NCBI RefSeq assembly: GCF_016082275.1
Contig: NZ_MOWM01000077.1
Location: 1 to 33,193 of the forward strand
DNA from: Variovorax sp. E3
GTDB lineage: Bacteria; Pseudomonadota; Gammaproteobacteria; Burkholderiales; Burkholderiaceae_C
Length of the DNA: 33,193 nt
Direction of reading: 5' to 3'
Shown: piece by piece, positions 8,990 to 17,139 of the stretch
Position numbering within the stretch: position 1 is the stretch's first letter
Layout: each line of letters opens with the position of its first letter
Notes under the pieces: generated by a model
Told to the model about the DNA's origin: nothing
The model's database searches: none
What the model saw: only the letters and a program-made list of their open reading frames with translations
Program-made: the position numbers and the translations under genes

Positions 8990-9077
8990 CACGCTGGCGG
9001 GGTGCCTTGCGCAGCGAAATAAAGGGGGAGGCCGCAGGCCGGAGGACATTCGCGGAGCAAGGCACCCCGTCGGCGTG
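8990..9077. repeat. Structured palindromic repeat, copy B (inverted)
   Basis: This element has the same 46-base core as copy A in opposite orientation (9011-9056), with 5 differences. The outer 21 bases (8990-9010) pair with 9057-9077, including a perfect 13-bp part (CGGGGTGCCTTGC). The outer stem sequence is quite different from that of copy A but is still self-complementary. The inner hairpin reads GGCC-GCA-GGCC, so its G-C pair is swapped relative to copy A. Confidence 0.8.
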
Positions 9078-9127
9078 GTCGCGCCCTGAATGCTCCCGAC
9101 AGCGGCGAATCGAAAAGCGGGACTTCA

Positions 9128-10129
9128 TCAGGCCGTGACCTTGGTGCCACCGAAGGTCGTTTGCTTGACGAACTTGGAGGTCAGGTGATCGCCCGAAGAA
9201 ATCGGCGCGTACTTGGCCTGCTCACCAGGGGCAAGACAACTGGGCAGGCACTCGACCATCGCGTCGTAGTTCGGCTGGTGGAAAAACACCAGCGACTGCC
9301 GGCGGTTGGTGCTCGCCACCTCGAATGGCGGGTTGATCACGCGGTGCAGCGTCGACACCCACTGGTCGTTGGTCCACTGCATCATCAGGTCGGCGATGTT
9401 GACCACCAGGCCGCCCTCGACCTGCGGCACGTCGACCCACTGGCCGGCCTTGTTGAACACCTGCAGGCCCTTGTCGTCGGGCAGCACGATCGTCAGGCTG
9501 CCGTAGTCGCTGTGCGCGCCCGCACGCAGCTGGCCCGGCAGCGGCTGCTCGCGCTGCGGCGGATAGCTCAGCACGCGGAACATGCTGATGTGCTCGTCGA
9601 TCTTGTCGTCGAAGAACCTCTCGGGCAAAGAGAGGCCGAGCGCGAAGATGCGCATCAGCGAGCGCGAAAGATCGCTCATGGCCTCGAAGTAGCCCTCGTA
9701 GGCTTCGCGGAAACCGTCGATGGGCGGCCAGCTGTTGGGCTCGAAGTGCGGGCCGGCGGCGGGGCCTCGGTGGTAGTCGTCGTCGGGCACGTTCGACGGG
9801 CCGACGGAGAACGATTCCTTCAGGTCGCCGGGGGCCACCTCTTCGAGGCTGTACGACAGGCCCTCTTCGCCGACCGCGCTGTAGCCGCGCACCGCGTCTT
9901 CGCGCGGGCGGTCGACCTTGCGCTTCTCGGCCAGCGGCATGTCGAAGAACTTGCGCGAGAGCGACGACACGCGGCCGATGAGCTCGGGCGCAATGCCGTG
10001 GTTGGTGATGACGAGGAAGCCGATGCTTCGGCAAGCCTCGTCGACCTGTCTCGCGACCGCCGACTTGCCTTCGGCGGTGCCGTCGAAGTAGGGCGCGAGA
10101 TCGATGATGGGAACGGACAGCAGGGTCAT
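9128..10129 (-). CDS. 2-oxoglutarate/Fe(II) oxygenase, isopenicillin N synthase-like
   Basis: A 333-residue non-haem iron oxygenase. The N-terminal DIOX_N domain (VPIIDLAPYF) is followed by the jelly-roll domain with iron ligands His206 and Asp208 (AHSDYGS) and His262 (STLHRVINPP), and the 2-oxoglutarate-binding Arg277-x-Ser279 (NRRQSLVFF). The substrate is unknown; bacterial relatives hydroxylate small molecules. The ATG at 10129 is chosen because GAGG lies 8 bases upstream. The gene diverges from the RutR-like tetR gene, which is probably its regulator. Confidence 0.9.
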   Translation of the reverse strand: MTLLSVPIIDLAPYFDGTAEGKSAVARQVDEACRSIGFLVITNHGIAPELIGRVSSLSRKFFDMPLAEKRKVDRPREDAVRGYSAVGEEGLSYSLEEVAPGDLKESFSVGPSNVPDDDYHRGPAAGPHFEPNSWPPIDGFREAYEGYFEAMSDLSRSLMRIFALGLSLPERFFDDKIDEHISMFRVLSYPPQREQPLPGQLRAGAHSDYGSLTIVLPDDKGLQVFNKAGQWVDVPQVEGGLVVNIADLMMQWTNDQWVSTLHRVINPPFEVASTNRRQSLVFFHQPNYDAMVECLPSCLAPGEQAKYAPISSGDHLTSKFVKQTTFGGTKVTA

Positions 10130-10204
10130 GGCGAATTCCTCGGTCAACCAGTCTTCATTCATGCATGCGTTGGCATGCCTTTCGCCATGCAACGTCTGTG
10201 CCAG

Positions 10205-10223
10205 TTGGACCAAATGGACAAAT
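10205..10223. promoter_or_regulatory. Possible RutR-type operator
   Basis: TTGGACCAAATGGACAAAT in the divergent gap contains GACCA-AA-TGGAC. This is close to the known RutR box (TGACCA, two bases, TGGTCA). It lies between the oxygenase and the RutR-like regulator gene, where such an operator is expected. It can also be read as a direct repeat of TGGACMAA at 9-base spacing. Confidence 0.45.
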
Positions 10224-10327
10224 CGCTTTTGCCGCGTCAGCATGGTGCGCGACGAGCGCTTGCTGCAGGGGTTGCGACGCAAGGCGATGCACCGTGGCCT
10301 TACAGTGGTGCGCCGCAGGCCCATGGG

Positions 10328-10348
10328 TCGATCGATCGATCGATCGAT
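10328..10348. repeat. TCGA tandem repeat in the tetR promoter region
   Basis: The tetranucleotide TCGA is repeated 5.25 times without interruption, ending 33 bases before the tetR start codon. It could alter promoter spacing by copy-number change, but no promoter elements were identified around it. Confidence 0.85.
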
Positions 10349-10381
10349 GACGACGAAGACAAGGGAACAGAGAGAGGGAAG

Positions 10382-11158
10382 ATGCCGAAGACCAAGGCGC
10401 TGGCCGCAGCCAGCAGCAACACTGAAAAACCCGTGCCGCGCAAGCGCGCCAAGCCGGCGGTGCGCAGCGCGTCGGCCGTGAACCGGCGTTTGCGCCAGAT
10501 CGAGGACAAGCGCAGCGCGATCCTCGGCGCGGCGCTGGGGCTGTTCTCGCGCTTCGGGCTGCACGGCACGTCGATCGACCAAGTGGCGGCGCGTGCCGAT
10601 GTGTCGAAGAGCAACCTGCTCTACTACTTCGCGAACAAGGAAGAGCTGTACGTCAACGTGCTGCGCGACCTGCTGGCGCTGTGGCTCGAACCGCTGCGCG
10701 GCTTCAGCGCGGAACAGGACCCGGCCGAGGCCATCGGTGGGTACATCCGGCGCAAGCTGCTGGTGTCGCGCGACCGGCCCGATGCGTCGCGGCTGTTCTG
10801 CCTGGAAATGATCCAGGGCGCGCCGCTGTTGCGCGATGAGCTCGACCGCGAGTTGCGCTCGCTGGTGGAGAAGAAGTCGGAAGTGATTCGCGCGTGGGTC
10901 GAGGCCGGCAAGCTGGCGCCGGTCGATCCGCACCACCTGATCTTCGCGCTGTGGGCGGTCACGCAGCACTACGCGGATTTCGGGGTGCAGGTGCAGGCGC
11001 TGACAGGGCACACGCTGGACGATGCGGCGTTCTTCGAGCAGACGGTGGAGAACGTGCAGCGGATCGTGCTGCAAGGCATCAGGGGGGGGATGTTTGATCT
11101 GATCCAGACAAAAACAGGTCGGAAAAAGGCGAAAAACGCCGATAGATCAATGAGTTAG
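10382..11158 (+). CDS. TetR family regulator, RutR-like, 3' end altered by prophage
   Basis: A 258-residue reading frame. A basic, Lys/Arg-rich N-terminal stretch (about 1-38) precedes a TetR helix-turn-helix (about 45-90, with GTSIDQVAARADVSKSNLLYYFANKEELY) and a C-terminal domain of the RutR/YcdC type. The last host-encoded codon is about 236. From there the frame runs into the prophage end at 11091 and adds about 22 phage-encoded residues, including the Lys-rich KTGRKKAKNADR. The family usually ends near this point, so the protein may still work. It lies divergent to the oxygenase gene, its likely target. Confidence 0.85.
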   Translation: MPKTKALAAASSNTEKPVPRKRAKPAVRSASAVNRRLRQIEDKRSAILGAALGLFSRFGLHGTSIDQVAARADVSKSNLLYYFANKEELYVNVLRDLLALWLEPLRGFSAEQDPAEAIGGYIRRKLLVSRDRPDASRLFCLEMIQGAPLLRDELDRELRSLVEKKSEVIRAWVEAGKLAPVDPHHLIFALWAVTQHYADFGVQVQALTGHTLDDAAFFEQTVENVQRIVLQGIRGGMFDLIQTKTGRKKAKNADRSMS

Positions 11159-11202
11159 GCCAGTTTGGCGGCCACAAGTGCCGAACGTTTGATTTGATCC
11201 AG
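11086..11202. other. Left end of Mu-like prophage with transposase-binding repeats
   Basis: The phage end is placed at TGT 11091, preceded by a possible 5-bp target duplication GGGGA (11086-11090). GTTTGATCTGATCCAG (11092-11107) recurs as GTTTGATTTGATCCAG at 11187-11202 in the same orientation, 15 of 16 bases identical. The copies have the length and placement of transposase A binding sites at Mu-type ends. The matching right end and second duplication copy are outside the window. The stretch up to 11398 holds no gene. Confidence 0.7.
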
Positions 11203-11398
11203 TAGCAGACCAAAAGCGGGGCCGGTTTGCCCGAAAAATGCCCGGGAACTGCCCAAGATGCAGACCGCCATGTGCTCAAAAATTGCCAGTAGGCCGGCCC
11301 CGACCTACACTTCGCGCAAGCCGGTGGACTGGAAATGCTCCACGCCCCACGCAGCAAGCGTGATTATGAAGATGTAGCGCTCTTCCCGGCCCCCACTT

Positions 11399-12658
11399 CT
11401 AGAGCTTCCCGACCAGCAGCGTGTATTGCGCCGACTTCTTCAAGTCGGCGGCCGGCGAAGACCCCAAGCTCACGACCGACAGCGCAGTGCCTTGCTTCGA
11501 GCGCACGTTCGGACGCAGCACCATCTTTGGCACCAGCCCGGCGCCGCGCGGATCGAGTGAGCCCTGCGGAATCACCACCAGCGTGCTGTTCTTCGAGTCC
11601 CAAAGCACCGCGCGATAGTTGCGCAATGCTTCTGGCATCGTGTCGATCCAGTCCTCGGGCCAGAGCTGCCACGGCTTGGCCGCAGCCTTGTGAGTGCCTT
11701 CGAGGTGAAGCGTCTTGTTGTCCAACACCGCGACGGCGCTGGATTCGAGCTTCAGCGTTGGCGCGGCGGTACGCAGGCCGTCGAGCATCGCACTGTCGAG
11801 AAAGCCCACGATCTGGCTGGCGCCCTGCGGCTTTGAAGCGGCTTTAACGCCCGCTCGAAACGCCTTGAAATTGTCGGAAAGCACCGTTTGAAAGGCCGGC
11901 GTGATGGTCTTGTCTACGACGATGCCCTGCAGCTCGCGCGGCAGGCGGGCCAGCTTCTGACCAAGGGCCAGTTCGGGTGACATCCAGCTCTGCCCTACGT
12001 TGTGGTCCCAGCCAGGATCAATGCCCACGGGCACCCGGTCCTTGATTTCCCCGTCGCGCGTGATCACCTCGCGCGTCTTGCCCTCGAAGGGCGGTGCGAC
12101 GGCCAGCCCCTTGTCGTCAAGGTCCGCCTGGCTGTAGGCGCGCACCGTGCACCGGCAGCCCCAGCCGTTGGGCGGATAGTGTGTCTGCCAAAAGGCGTCG
12201 TCCACGGGGTAGATCATTCCGTTCCATGCCCGATGCTGCGGGCGGACACGGGCATCACCCGCCGTGCGGTACTGGAGGTATGGCCGGCGTGCTTTGCCGG
12301 CCTGAATCTGCGCCCAGCGGCCCGCCATGTGAGACGAGCGCATGTTCGTGTCGAAGATCACGCTGGTGCGCCAACCGCGTTTGCCCTTGTACGTCCAGCC
12401 ATGCTCCTGCACAGCTTGGTCGAAGTCTTTGCGGAACTGGGTGATGGTCGTGCCGTTCTCCAGTGCCCCCACAAGAGAGCGCTGCAGATCGCGCACCAGG
12501 TCGGCCTTGGTCGCACCGGCCACCGTGAAGACCTTCCCGTGCACTGGCCCAGCGAGGTCGTCGTGCGCCACGGTCGTCTCGGGCAGCTTGCCCTTGAGGT
12601 TGTCGATGGCCTCGGAAAACTTGACGCCGAAGGGTTGGGGCTGAAGATCAGCCGCCAT
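11399..12658 (-). CDS. Minor head / head morphogenesis protein (Mu F-like)
   Basis: A 419-residue protein. Its first half is the phage head morphogenesis (SPP1 gp7/Mu F) domain, recognised by FRKDFDQAVQEHGW, NMRSSHMAGRWAQ and the motif YRTAGDARVRPQHRAWNG followed by HYPPNGWGCRCTVRAYS. The second half, about residues 250-419, resembles C-terminal extensions seen in related phages. The protein is expected inside the procapsid near the portal. The ATG at 12658 has GAGG 9 bases upstream and overlaps the preceding stop. It is the last gene before the prophage left end. In Mu-type phages the protease gene follows directly; here the protease gene is 18 kb away on the other strand. Confidence 0.9.
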   Translation of the reverse strand: MAADLQPQPFGVKFSEAIDNLKGKLPETTVAHDDLAGPVHGKVFTVAGATKADLVRDLQRSLVGALENGTTITQFRKDFDQAVQEHGWTYKGKRGWRTSVIFDTNMRSSHMAGRWAQIQAGKARRPYLQYRTAGDARVRPQHRAWNGMIYPVDDAFWQTHYPPNGWGCRCTVRAYSQADLDDKGLAVAPPFEGKTREVITRDGEIKDRVPVGIDPGWDHNVGQSWMSPELALGQKLARLPRELQGIVVDKTITPAFQTVLSDNFKAFRAGVKAASKPQGASQIVGFLDSAMLDGLRTAAPTLKLESSAVAVLDNKTLHLEGTHKAAAKPWQLWPEDWIDTMPEALRNYRAVLWDSKNSTLVVIPQGSLDPRGAGLVPKMVLRPNVRSKQGTALSVVSLGSSPAADLKKSAQYTLLVGKL

Positions 12659-12953
12659 GCAAGAGTTCCTCAATGATCGAAACCGGCAACCCTAGGTCGC
12701 AAGCCAATCGCCACTCGACGCCTGCCCCCTTGGACCTCTCCCAACCTTGCAGCAGCGCGATGTGATCGCACGTTACGAGCTGCGCAAGCGCTAGCCGCAT
12801 GTAGCCGAGCCACGACCCGCAAGCTGGCGCCGGGTTCTCCGCTGGATTCTCGACGTGGTAGCCCAGCGCCCGCAGTCTTGCCGCAGCAGCGTGGAACGCC
12901 GGGTAGTTCGACTCGGCAAAGCCCGTCATTGGGCCGGCGATATAGACACGCAC
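12648..12953 (-). CDS. DUF4406 protein (nucleoside 2-deoxyribosyltransferase-like fold)
   Basis: A 101-residue DUF4406 protein starting VRVYIAGPMTG, with later motifs NYPAFHAAAARLRALGYHVENPAE and GAGVEWRLACDLGLPV. The fold is that of nucleoside 2-deoxyribosyltransferases, so a role with nucleotides or modified nucleosides is possible but unproven. The start is a GTG at 12953 with only a weak ribosome site (GGGGCACC). It lies between the Gp49-family and head protein genes, an extra gene in an otherwise structural cluster. Confidence 0.8.
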   Translation of the reverse strand: MRVYIAGPMTGFAESNYPAFHAAAARLRALGYHVENPAENPAPACGSWLGYMRLALAQLVTCDHIALLQGWERSKGAGVEWRLACDLGLPVSIIEELLHGG

Positions 12954-12968
12954 AGGCGGTGCCCCGAG

Positions 12969-13376
12969 CTACGCGCGTTCAGAAAGCCGTTGCTTGAGCT
13001 CGTAGCCCATCAGCGGCCAGACCTTCTGCACAGCGTTATCGCGGGCGATCTTGCGGCCGATCTCGACATCGAAGTTCTCCGGGCTGGCACAGGCGCTTTC
13101 GCCCGTGACGGTGAAGCCGTTGCGGAGCACCAGCACGCAGAAGGTCAGAAGGCCCAGGGACACAGGCGGAGGAGCGGCGTCGAAGGCATTGATGCTGCCG
13201 GCCTGCTCGTCGATCACTCGGACCCACGCAGCGCCGGTTACGCCTTCTGCAGCCGTGAAGAAGTGCTCGCTGATGATGTTGGCGGCGATATCGGTTGGAG
13301 TGACACGCGGCGCGGTCTTGCCTTTGGATTGAATGAGCGCTTCGTCGGAAGCGTCTCGCGCGGAAGGATGATTCAT
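12969..13376 (-). CDS. Phage Gp49/66-family protein
   Basis: A 135-residue small phage protein of the Gp49-like family. It is recognised by the C-terminal block SPENFDVEIGRKIARDNAVQKVWPLMGYELKQRL and the preceding LLTFCVLVLRNGFTVTGES. Its function is unknown. The ATG at 13376 is supported by AAGG 8 bases upstream; a longer frame would need a TTG at 13415. It is the first gene after the near-palindromic element at 13438-13459 and so may begin its own transcription unit. Confidence 0.82.
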   Translation of the reverse strand: MNHPSARDASDEALIQSKGKTAPRVTPTDIAANIISEHFFTAAEGVTGAAWVRVIDEQAGSINAFDAAPPPVSLGLLTFCVLVLRNGFTVTGESACASPENFDVEIGRKIARDNAVQKVWPLMGYELKQRLSERA

Positions 13377-13437
13377 GAACGGGCCTTTGCAGATCGAATG
13401 AAGGGAAGGCTTCAATGGTCTGCGGTGGCCTCGCTTA

Positions 13438-13459
13438 GGTCAGGGTGAAACGCTTCACC
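13438..13459 (-). promoter_or_regulatory. Late-gene element, copy 1
   Basis: On the minus strand it reads GGTGAAGCGTTTCACC followed by CTGACC, 62 bases before the Gp49-family start codon. It contains the stop codon of the portal gene (TGA). It shares 21 bases (one R and one Y position) with the copies at 19315-19336 and 30170-30190. The two minus-strand copies also share CTRAG and GAGGCCA downstream. A binding site for a dimeric regulator is the simplest reading. Confidence 0.65.
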
Positions 13460-15005
13460 CCACCTTGGTCGCGGCGCCTGTAAGCATCGAGTACATCAGC
13501 GCCCGCTCCAGCACCTCGCGCAGACCCTCGTCGTCCATTTCTCCGACCAGGTCGGCCAGCGCATCCTTGAACTCGGCCAGGGTTTTGCCGGTCTTCTCGA
13601 ACTCGACCAGCATCCGGTAGACCGGCGCGATCATCTTGTCTTCGATGGCCTGATCAGCCGCTTCGGTGGCAAGCTGGATGGCTTCGTCCTCGGTCATCCC
13701 TGCTGCCTTGGCGAACTCAAAGCCGACCAGCGCGGAGAAATCGACGTTGGCAGGATCGGCCGGCGCGGCCGGCGCGGCCAGGGCCTTGCCACTCATGGGC
13801 AGCAGCGCATCTTCATCGTCTTCAGCGCCCGGAATCTGCAGCTCTTCGAGCATCGCCTTGCGGCTCGGCTTGGCCCCCATCCGCGCGGCGATCTGGTAGG
13901 TCTCCGCACGGTCCTTGCCGGCAATCTGGTGCTTGTAGAACTCCAGCTTTGGCGGCGACACGCCCTCTCCAAAGTTGAAGAGGGTGATCCATTTGAAAAT
14001 CTGGCTCATGCTCGACGCGCCACTGTCGCGGTCGGAGTCGTGCACCTGGTCTTGCCGGTCCTTGGCCGTTTCGGCCGCCGCGCGCGACCCCACTTCCAGC
14101 GCCTCGCCGATCATGGCTTGGCTGGTGAGCGCCTTGCTCATCTCGCGGTTGCAAAGAACGATGAGCCGCTCTTGCGGAAGGCTACCGCCGCCCGCCTTGC
14201 TTTCGATCAGCTCCAAGGACGTGCCCTCCTGCGCAATCAGGTAGGCCGATTCGATCATCTCCTGCAGAGCCGCCTCGAGCTTGTCGATGTCCGCTTCGGT
14301 CGAGCCTTGAGGGTAGCGAGCCACGGGCAGCGGAATGCCGTTGCGCTCGCAAAACTTCACGAAGTAGCGCCACCCGCCCGTCTTGAAGCTGTGCGGCCAG
14401 AAGCACGAGCTGAGCAGCGCGAGACCATACGGGTTGTCGCTCGTTGGCATGTGCCGCGAGATCACGAACTGGTAAGGCTCGATGGGCGCGCCCAACATGT
14501 GCTCGCGGCTGACCAGGAGCGGATTGGAATTGGCGTCGAAAAGGATGCGCCGGTTGGGGCGGTCGATGACCTCGACCGGGAGGTATTTCCCGTCGACCAT
14601 GCCCCAGACGACCTCGTGCGCGCGGTAGCCGGTGAACACGCAGGCCGTCATCTGCCACATAACCTCCAGCCAATCGGCGATGGCGTTCGGCGGCCCACTC
14701 TCCATCCATTGCACGCAGAGGTCTCGCGCTGCCGTGCTCTTGCTGTCGCCTTCATCCCCCGCGACGACGCGATATTCGTGTGACCGAAAGGAACCGCGGA
14801 TTGAACGCACTTCGCCGATCACATGGGGGTCAGCCAAGATCGAGCTGTAGACCAGCTCGGCCTTGCCCATCTGCCGAAGGATCGGATCGGGATTGGGCAA
14901 CGCGAAAAGCGAGTTGAAGAAGCGTGAGGGGTCAGTATCGGGCGTGGCAATCGGCTTGTTGAGCCAACCTTTCACCGACTGAACGAGGCCGCGTAGAGGG
15001 GTCAT
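13455..15005 (-). CDS. Portal protein, DUF935 (Mu gp29-like)
   Basis: A 516-residue DUF935 portal protein, the dodecameric ring at the DNA-entry vertex. The signature features are ILADPHVIGEVRSIRGSF near the N-terminus, GYRAHEVVWGMVDGKYLPVEVIDRPNRRILFD, KTGGWRYFVKFCERNGIPLPVARYP and LGSRAAAETAKDRQDQ-like helical text. The ATG at 15005 overlaps the terminase stop (ATGA). Its length is normal for the family. Confidence 0.93.
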   Translation of the reverse strand: MTPLRGLVQSVKGWLNKPIATPDTDPSRFFNSLFALPNPDPILRQMGKAELVYSSILADPHVIGEVRSIRGSFRSHEYRVVAGDEGDSKSTAARDLCVQWMESGPPNAIADWLEVMWQMTACVFTGYRAHEVVWGMVDGKYLPVEVIDRPNRRILFDANSNPLLVSREHMLGAPIEPYQFVISRHMPTSDNPYGLALLSSCFWPHSFKTGGWRYFVKFCERNGIPLPVARYPQGSTEADIDKLEAALQEMIESAYLIAQEGTSLELIESKAGGGSLPQERLIVLCNREMSKALTSQAMIGEALEVGSRAAAETAKDRQDQVHDSDRDSGASSMSQIFKWITLFNFGEGVSPPKLEFYKHQIAGKDRAETYQIAARMGAKPSRKAMLEELQIPGAEDDEDALLPMSGKALAAPAAPADPANVDFSALVGFEFAKAAGMTEDEAIQLATEAADQAIEDKMIAPVYRMLVEFEKTGKTLAEFKDALADLVGEMDDEGLREVLERALMYSMLTGAATKVG

Positions 15006-16630
15006 TTGCGCTTTCCGATTCGAGGGATAGAGATACCGCCCGCGCGTGACACTGCGAGCTTCCAGAGCATTTCGAGCGCGTCGGGCCCGTCGTCGTGGTC
15101 GGCTTCGGGCCAATGCCGTAGCTGGCTGTTGAGCACCGAGTGCGCTTGGTAGAAGCGGATCAGCTTGTTGTAGACATGAGGGCTCAACGACTCGATGCGC
15201 AAGTCCTTGTCGGTATGAGGAATGACCGGCAATGCGGGAACGGGAACACCTTCTGCAGCCGAGCGAGTCACCAGCGTGCCTCGCATGAACTCCTGAAACT
15301 GAACTGCCTCGAAGGCCCACGCCAGGCAGTTGTATTCCTTCTGCAGCCGGATGATGTCGCTGATCTGCTTGTCGGGAATGCGCCGCACAACGATTGCCTC
15401 GACGACATCGAGCACGCCGTGCTCGCGGTCGAACCCGCCAACCAGCGTTGCTGCGGGATCACGGCGGTTGCTGTTGAACCTGCCCAGGCTCGGGTCGTGC
15501 GATCCATAGAAGACCCAGTCACGGCACGGCTGTACCCAATACGTCATGCAGTTGAAGAACGATGCGTCATCGTTCGTCGGGTCGTTTTGGTACTCGCAAT
15601 CGAAGGCGTGATGGTCTCCCGCCCGGATCTGCATGCACCGGATCAGAGGGCGCATGCCGGGCCAACTCACGATTGCACCCTCGTCCATCTCGGCCTGGTG
15701 CTCGCGATAGAAGACGTCGGCCTCGCTCTCGGCGGAGGCGTCGGCGCTTGCATCGGCTTCCTGGTTGACGTACAGCTCTTCCCACTGTTGCCACAAGTCC
15801 ATGCGGTCCGGCCAGCGGATCACAGACTTGAACTTCTTGCGCGTGCGCCACTGCGGGCTACGGTGGATGCGGTTTGCCACCGAGTCGTAGTGCAGGATCG
15901 TGTTGAGATAGAACACGTCCATAGAGCCATCCGGCGGGCCCAGGGGGAGCACCACCTTCTTGATCCATGCTTCGCGTTTGTCGCGCTGCTCTTTGCTGCG
16001 CACGTTCTCGTCGTTCTCGATGTCATCGAGCCAGACGAAGTCAGGGCGGTGTGGGCCGTGACGTAGGCCCCGCATACGGCTCAAAGCGCCGAAGGCCTGA
16101 ACCTTGATGTTGTTGCGCGTGATGATCACACCAGCGCGCCAGACACGACCAGCCCCGCAGATGTCTGGATAGTCCATCTGCAGGCGGGGATTGCACTCCA
16201 GCTCGACCTTGATGGCCTCAAGCATCGTGGCCGCCTGGTCGCGCGAATCCATGATGATCGGGATCAAGTGCTTGCGACCCGTGACGATCAGCCAAAGCGT
16301 GCCCAACTGGGTGCCGAGCGTTGACTTCGCCTCGCCACGCGGGGCCGAGACGTTTGCATACTGCCCCTGCGCCATGTCTACCAGCTTGGGGAACGCCTGG
16401 TAGAACCAACTGTGAAACTCCGACAGAGCGGGTTTGACGTAGTGCGGGAAATAGGCGCGGCAGAACAACTCATAGTCATCGCGCGCCGAGGCAATGCGTT
16501 CGAGCCGCGCGGCTGGATTGGTCGCAAAGCCATCGCACTCGGCTTCAATGAGCGTGCGCTGCCCTTCGGCAAATTCGCGCAGTTCCTCCAGGAACTCCGC
16601 GCCCTTGAGATTGCGCTGTGCCTTCGCCAT
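15002..16630 (-). CDS. Terminase large subunit (Mu gp28-like)
   Basis: A 542-residue packaging motor. The ATPase domain has a Walker A-like SAPRGEAKS (residues 95-103) and Walker B FVWLDD (198-203). The C-terminal RNase H-like nuclease domain shows acidic residues in GSHDPSLGR and near HDDGPDALEML. An acidic Ala/Asp/Ser insert (EADASADASAESEAD, about 290-305) is unusual. The ATG at 16630 overlaps the previous stop by one base (TGATG). It packages phage DNA headful-wise, with adjacent host DNA, as in Mu-type phages. Confidence 0.93.
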   Translation of the reverse strand: MAKAQRNLKGAEFLEELREFAEGQRTLIEAECDGFATNPAARLERIASARDDYELFCRAYFPHYVKPALSEFHSWFYQAFPKLVDMAQGQYANVSAPRGEAKSTLGTQLGTLWLIVTGRKHLIPIIMDSRDQAATMLEAIKVELECNPRLQMDYPDICGAGRVWRAGVIITRNNIKVQAFGALSRMRGLRHGPHRPDFVWLDDIENDENVRSKEQRDKREAWIKKVVLPLGPPDGSMDVFYLNTILHYDSVANRIHRSPQWRTRKKFKSVIRWPDRMDLWQQWEELYVNQEADASADASAESEADVFYREHQAEMDEGAIVSWPGMRPLIRCMQIRAGDHHAFDCEYQNDPTNDDASFFNCMTYWVQPCRDWVFYGSHDPSLGRFNSNRRDPAATLVGGFDREHGVLDVVEAIVVRRIPDKQISDIIRLQKEYNCLAWAFEAVQFQEFMRGTLVTRSAAEGVPVPALPVIPHTDKDLRIESLSPHVYNKLIRFYQAHSVLNSQLRHWPEADHDDGPDALEMLWKLAVSRAGGISIPRIGKRK

Positions 16631-17136
16631 CAGGCACCGCTCCCAAACTCGCGCACGAAGTCATCCCCGGCTGCCTCTGTGACTTCGAGGAACTGGCTGC
16701 GCAGCTTCGGGAAGCTCTTGCTGATGTACCCGTTCAGGAACTTGAGCACATCCATGGCCACGGCCAGGCGGTTCGCGTTGGGCATTGCTCGTGCCGCCGC
16801 GCTGATCGCTTTGTTGTAGCCGTCCATCAAGCGCACCAGGATGTCGGCTCGATCTGCGGCCGACATTGCCTTGTCTGCCTTCACGGCTGCGAGCGTGGCG
16901 AGGAACTCTTCGGCGAGCTCGCCCAGCACTTCGTTCGCCATCTCTTCGACACCGCTCTTCGTCATGCGCCGGGCATTGCGCGCGATGTCCCAGTCGCTGC
17001 CGTCTTCGGCGTCCTGGCGCTTCCAGTTGCGCGCCGTGTTGTAGGGCACACGGCAAGTCTTCGCCGCCGTGGCGAGCGCAACGCCCTGCAGGTACTTGGC
17101 GCGCACCTTGTTGCGGACAGTCTTGTCGTATGCCAT
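16630..17136 (-). CDS. DUF1804 protein, probable small terminase
   Basis: A 168-residue DUF1804 protein. The N-terminal helix-turn-helix has VRAKYLQGVALATAAKTCRVPYNTARNWKRQ followed by DWDIARNARR, and the rest is helical. The helix-turn-helix and the position just before the large terminase gene suggest it is the DNA-recognising small terminase subunit. There is no clear ribosome site; it starts 4 bases after the preceding stop, so translation may be coupled. Confidence 0.87.
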   Translation of the reverse strand: MAYDKTVRNKVRAKYLQGVALATAAKTCRVPYNTARNWKRQDAEDGSDWDIARNARRMTKSGVEEMANEVLGELAEEFLATLAAVKADKAMSAADRADILVRLMDGYNKAISAAARAMPNANRLAVAMDVLKFLNGYISKSFPKLRSQFLEVTEAAGDDFVREFGSGA

Positions 17137-17139
17137 GAG

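Noticed and set aside
8799..9128. Open frame over the repeat pair
   Set aside because: It consists almost completely of the inverted repeats and has no family features.
11268..11290. Third transposase-binding repeat at the left end
   Set aside because: Only the CCAGTAG end matches; about 7 of 16 bases agree.
11218..11301. GGGGCCGG and CCGGCCCC as a long-range inverted repeat near the phage end
   Set aside because: Eight bases in a GC-rich region, 68 bases apart, is expected by chance.
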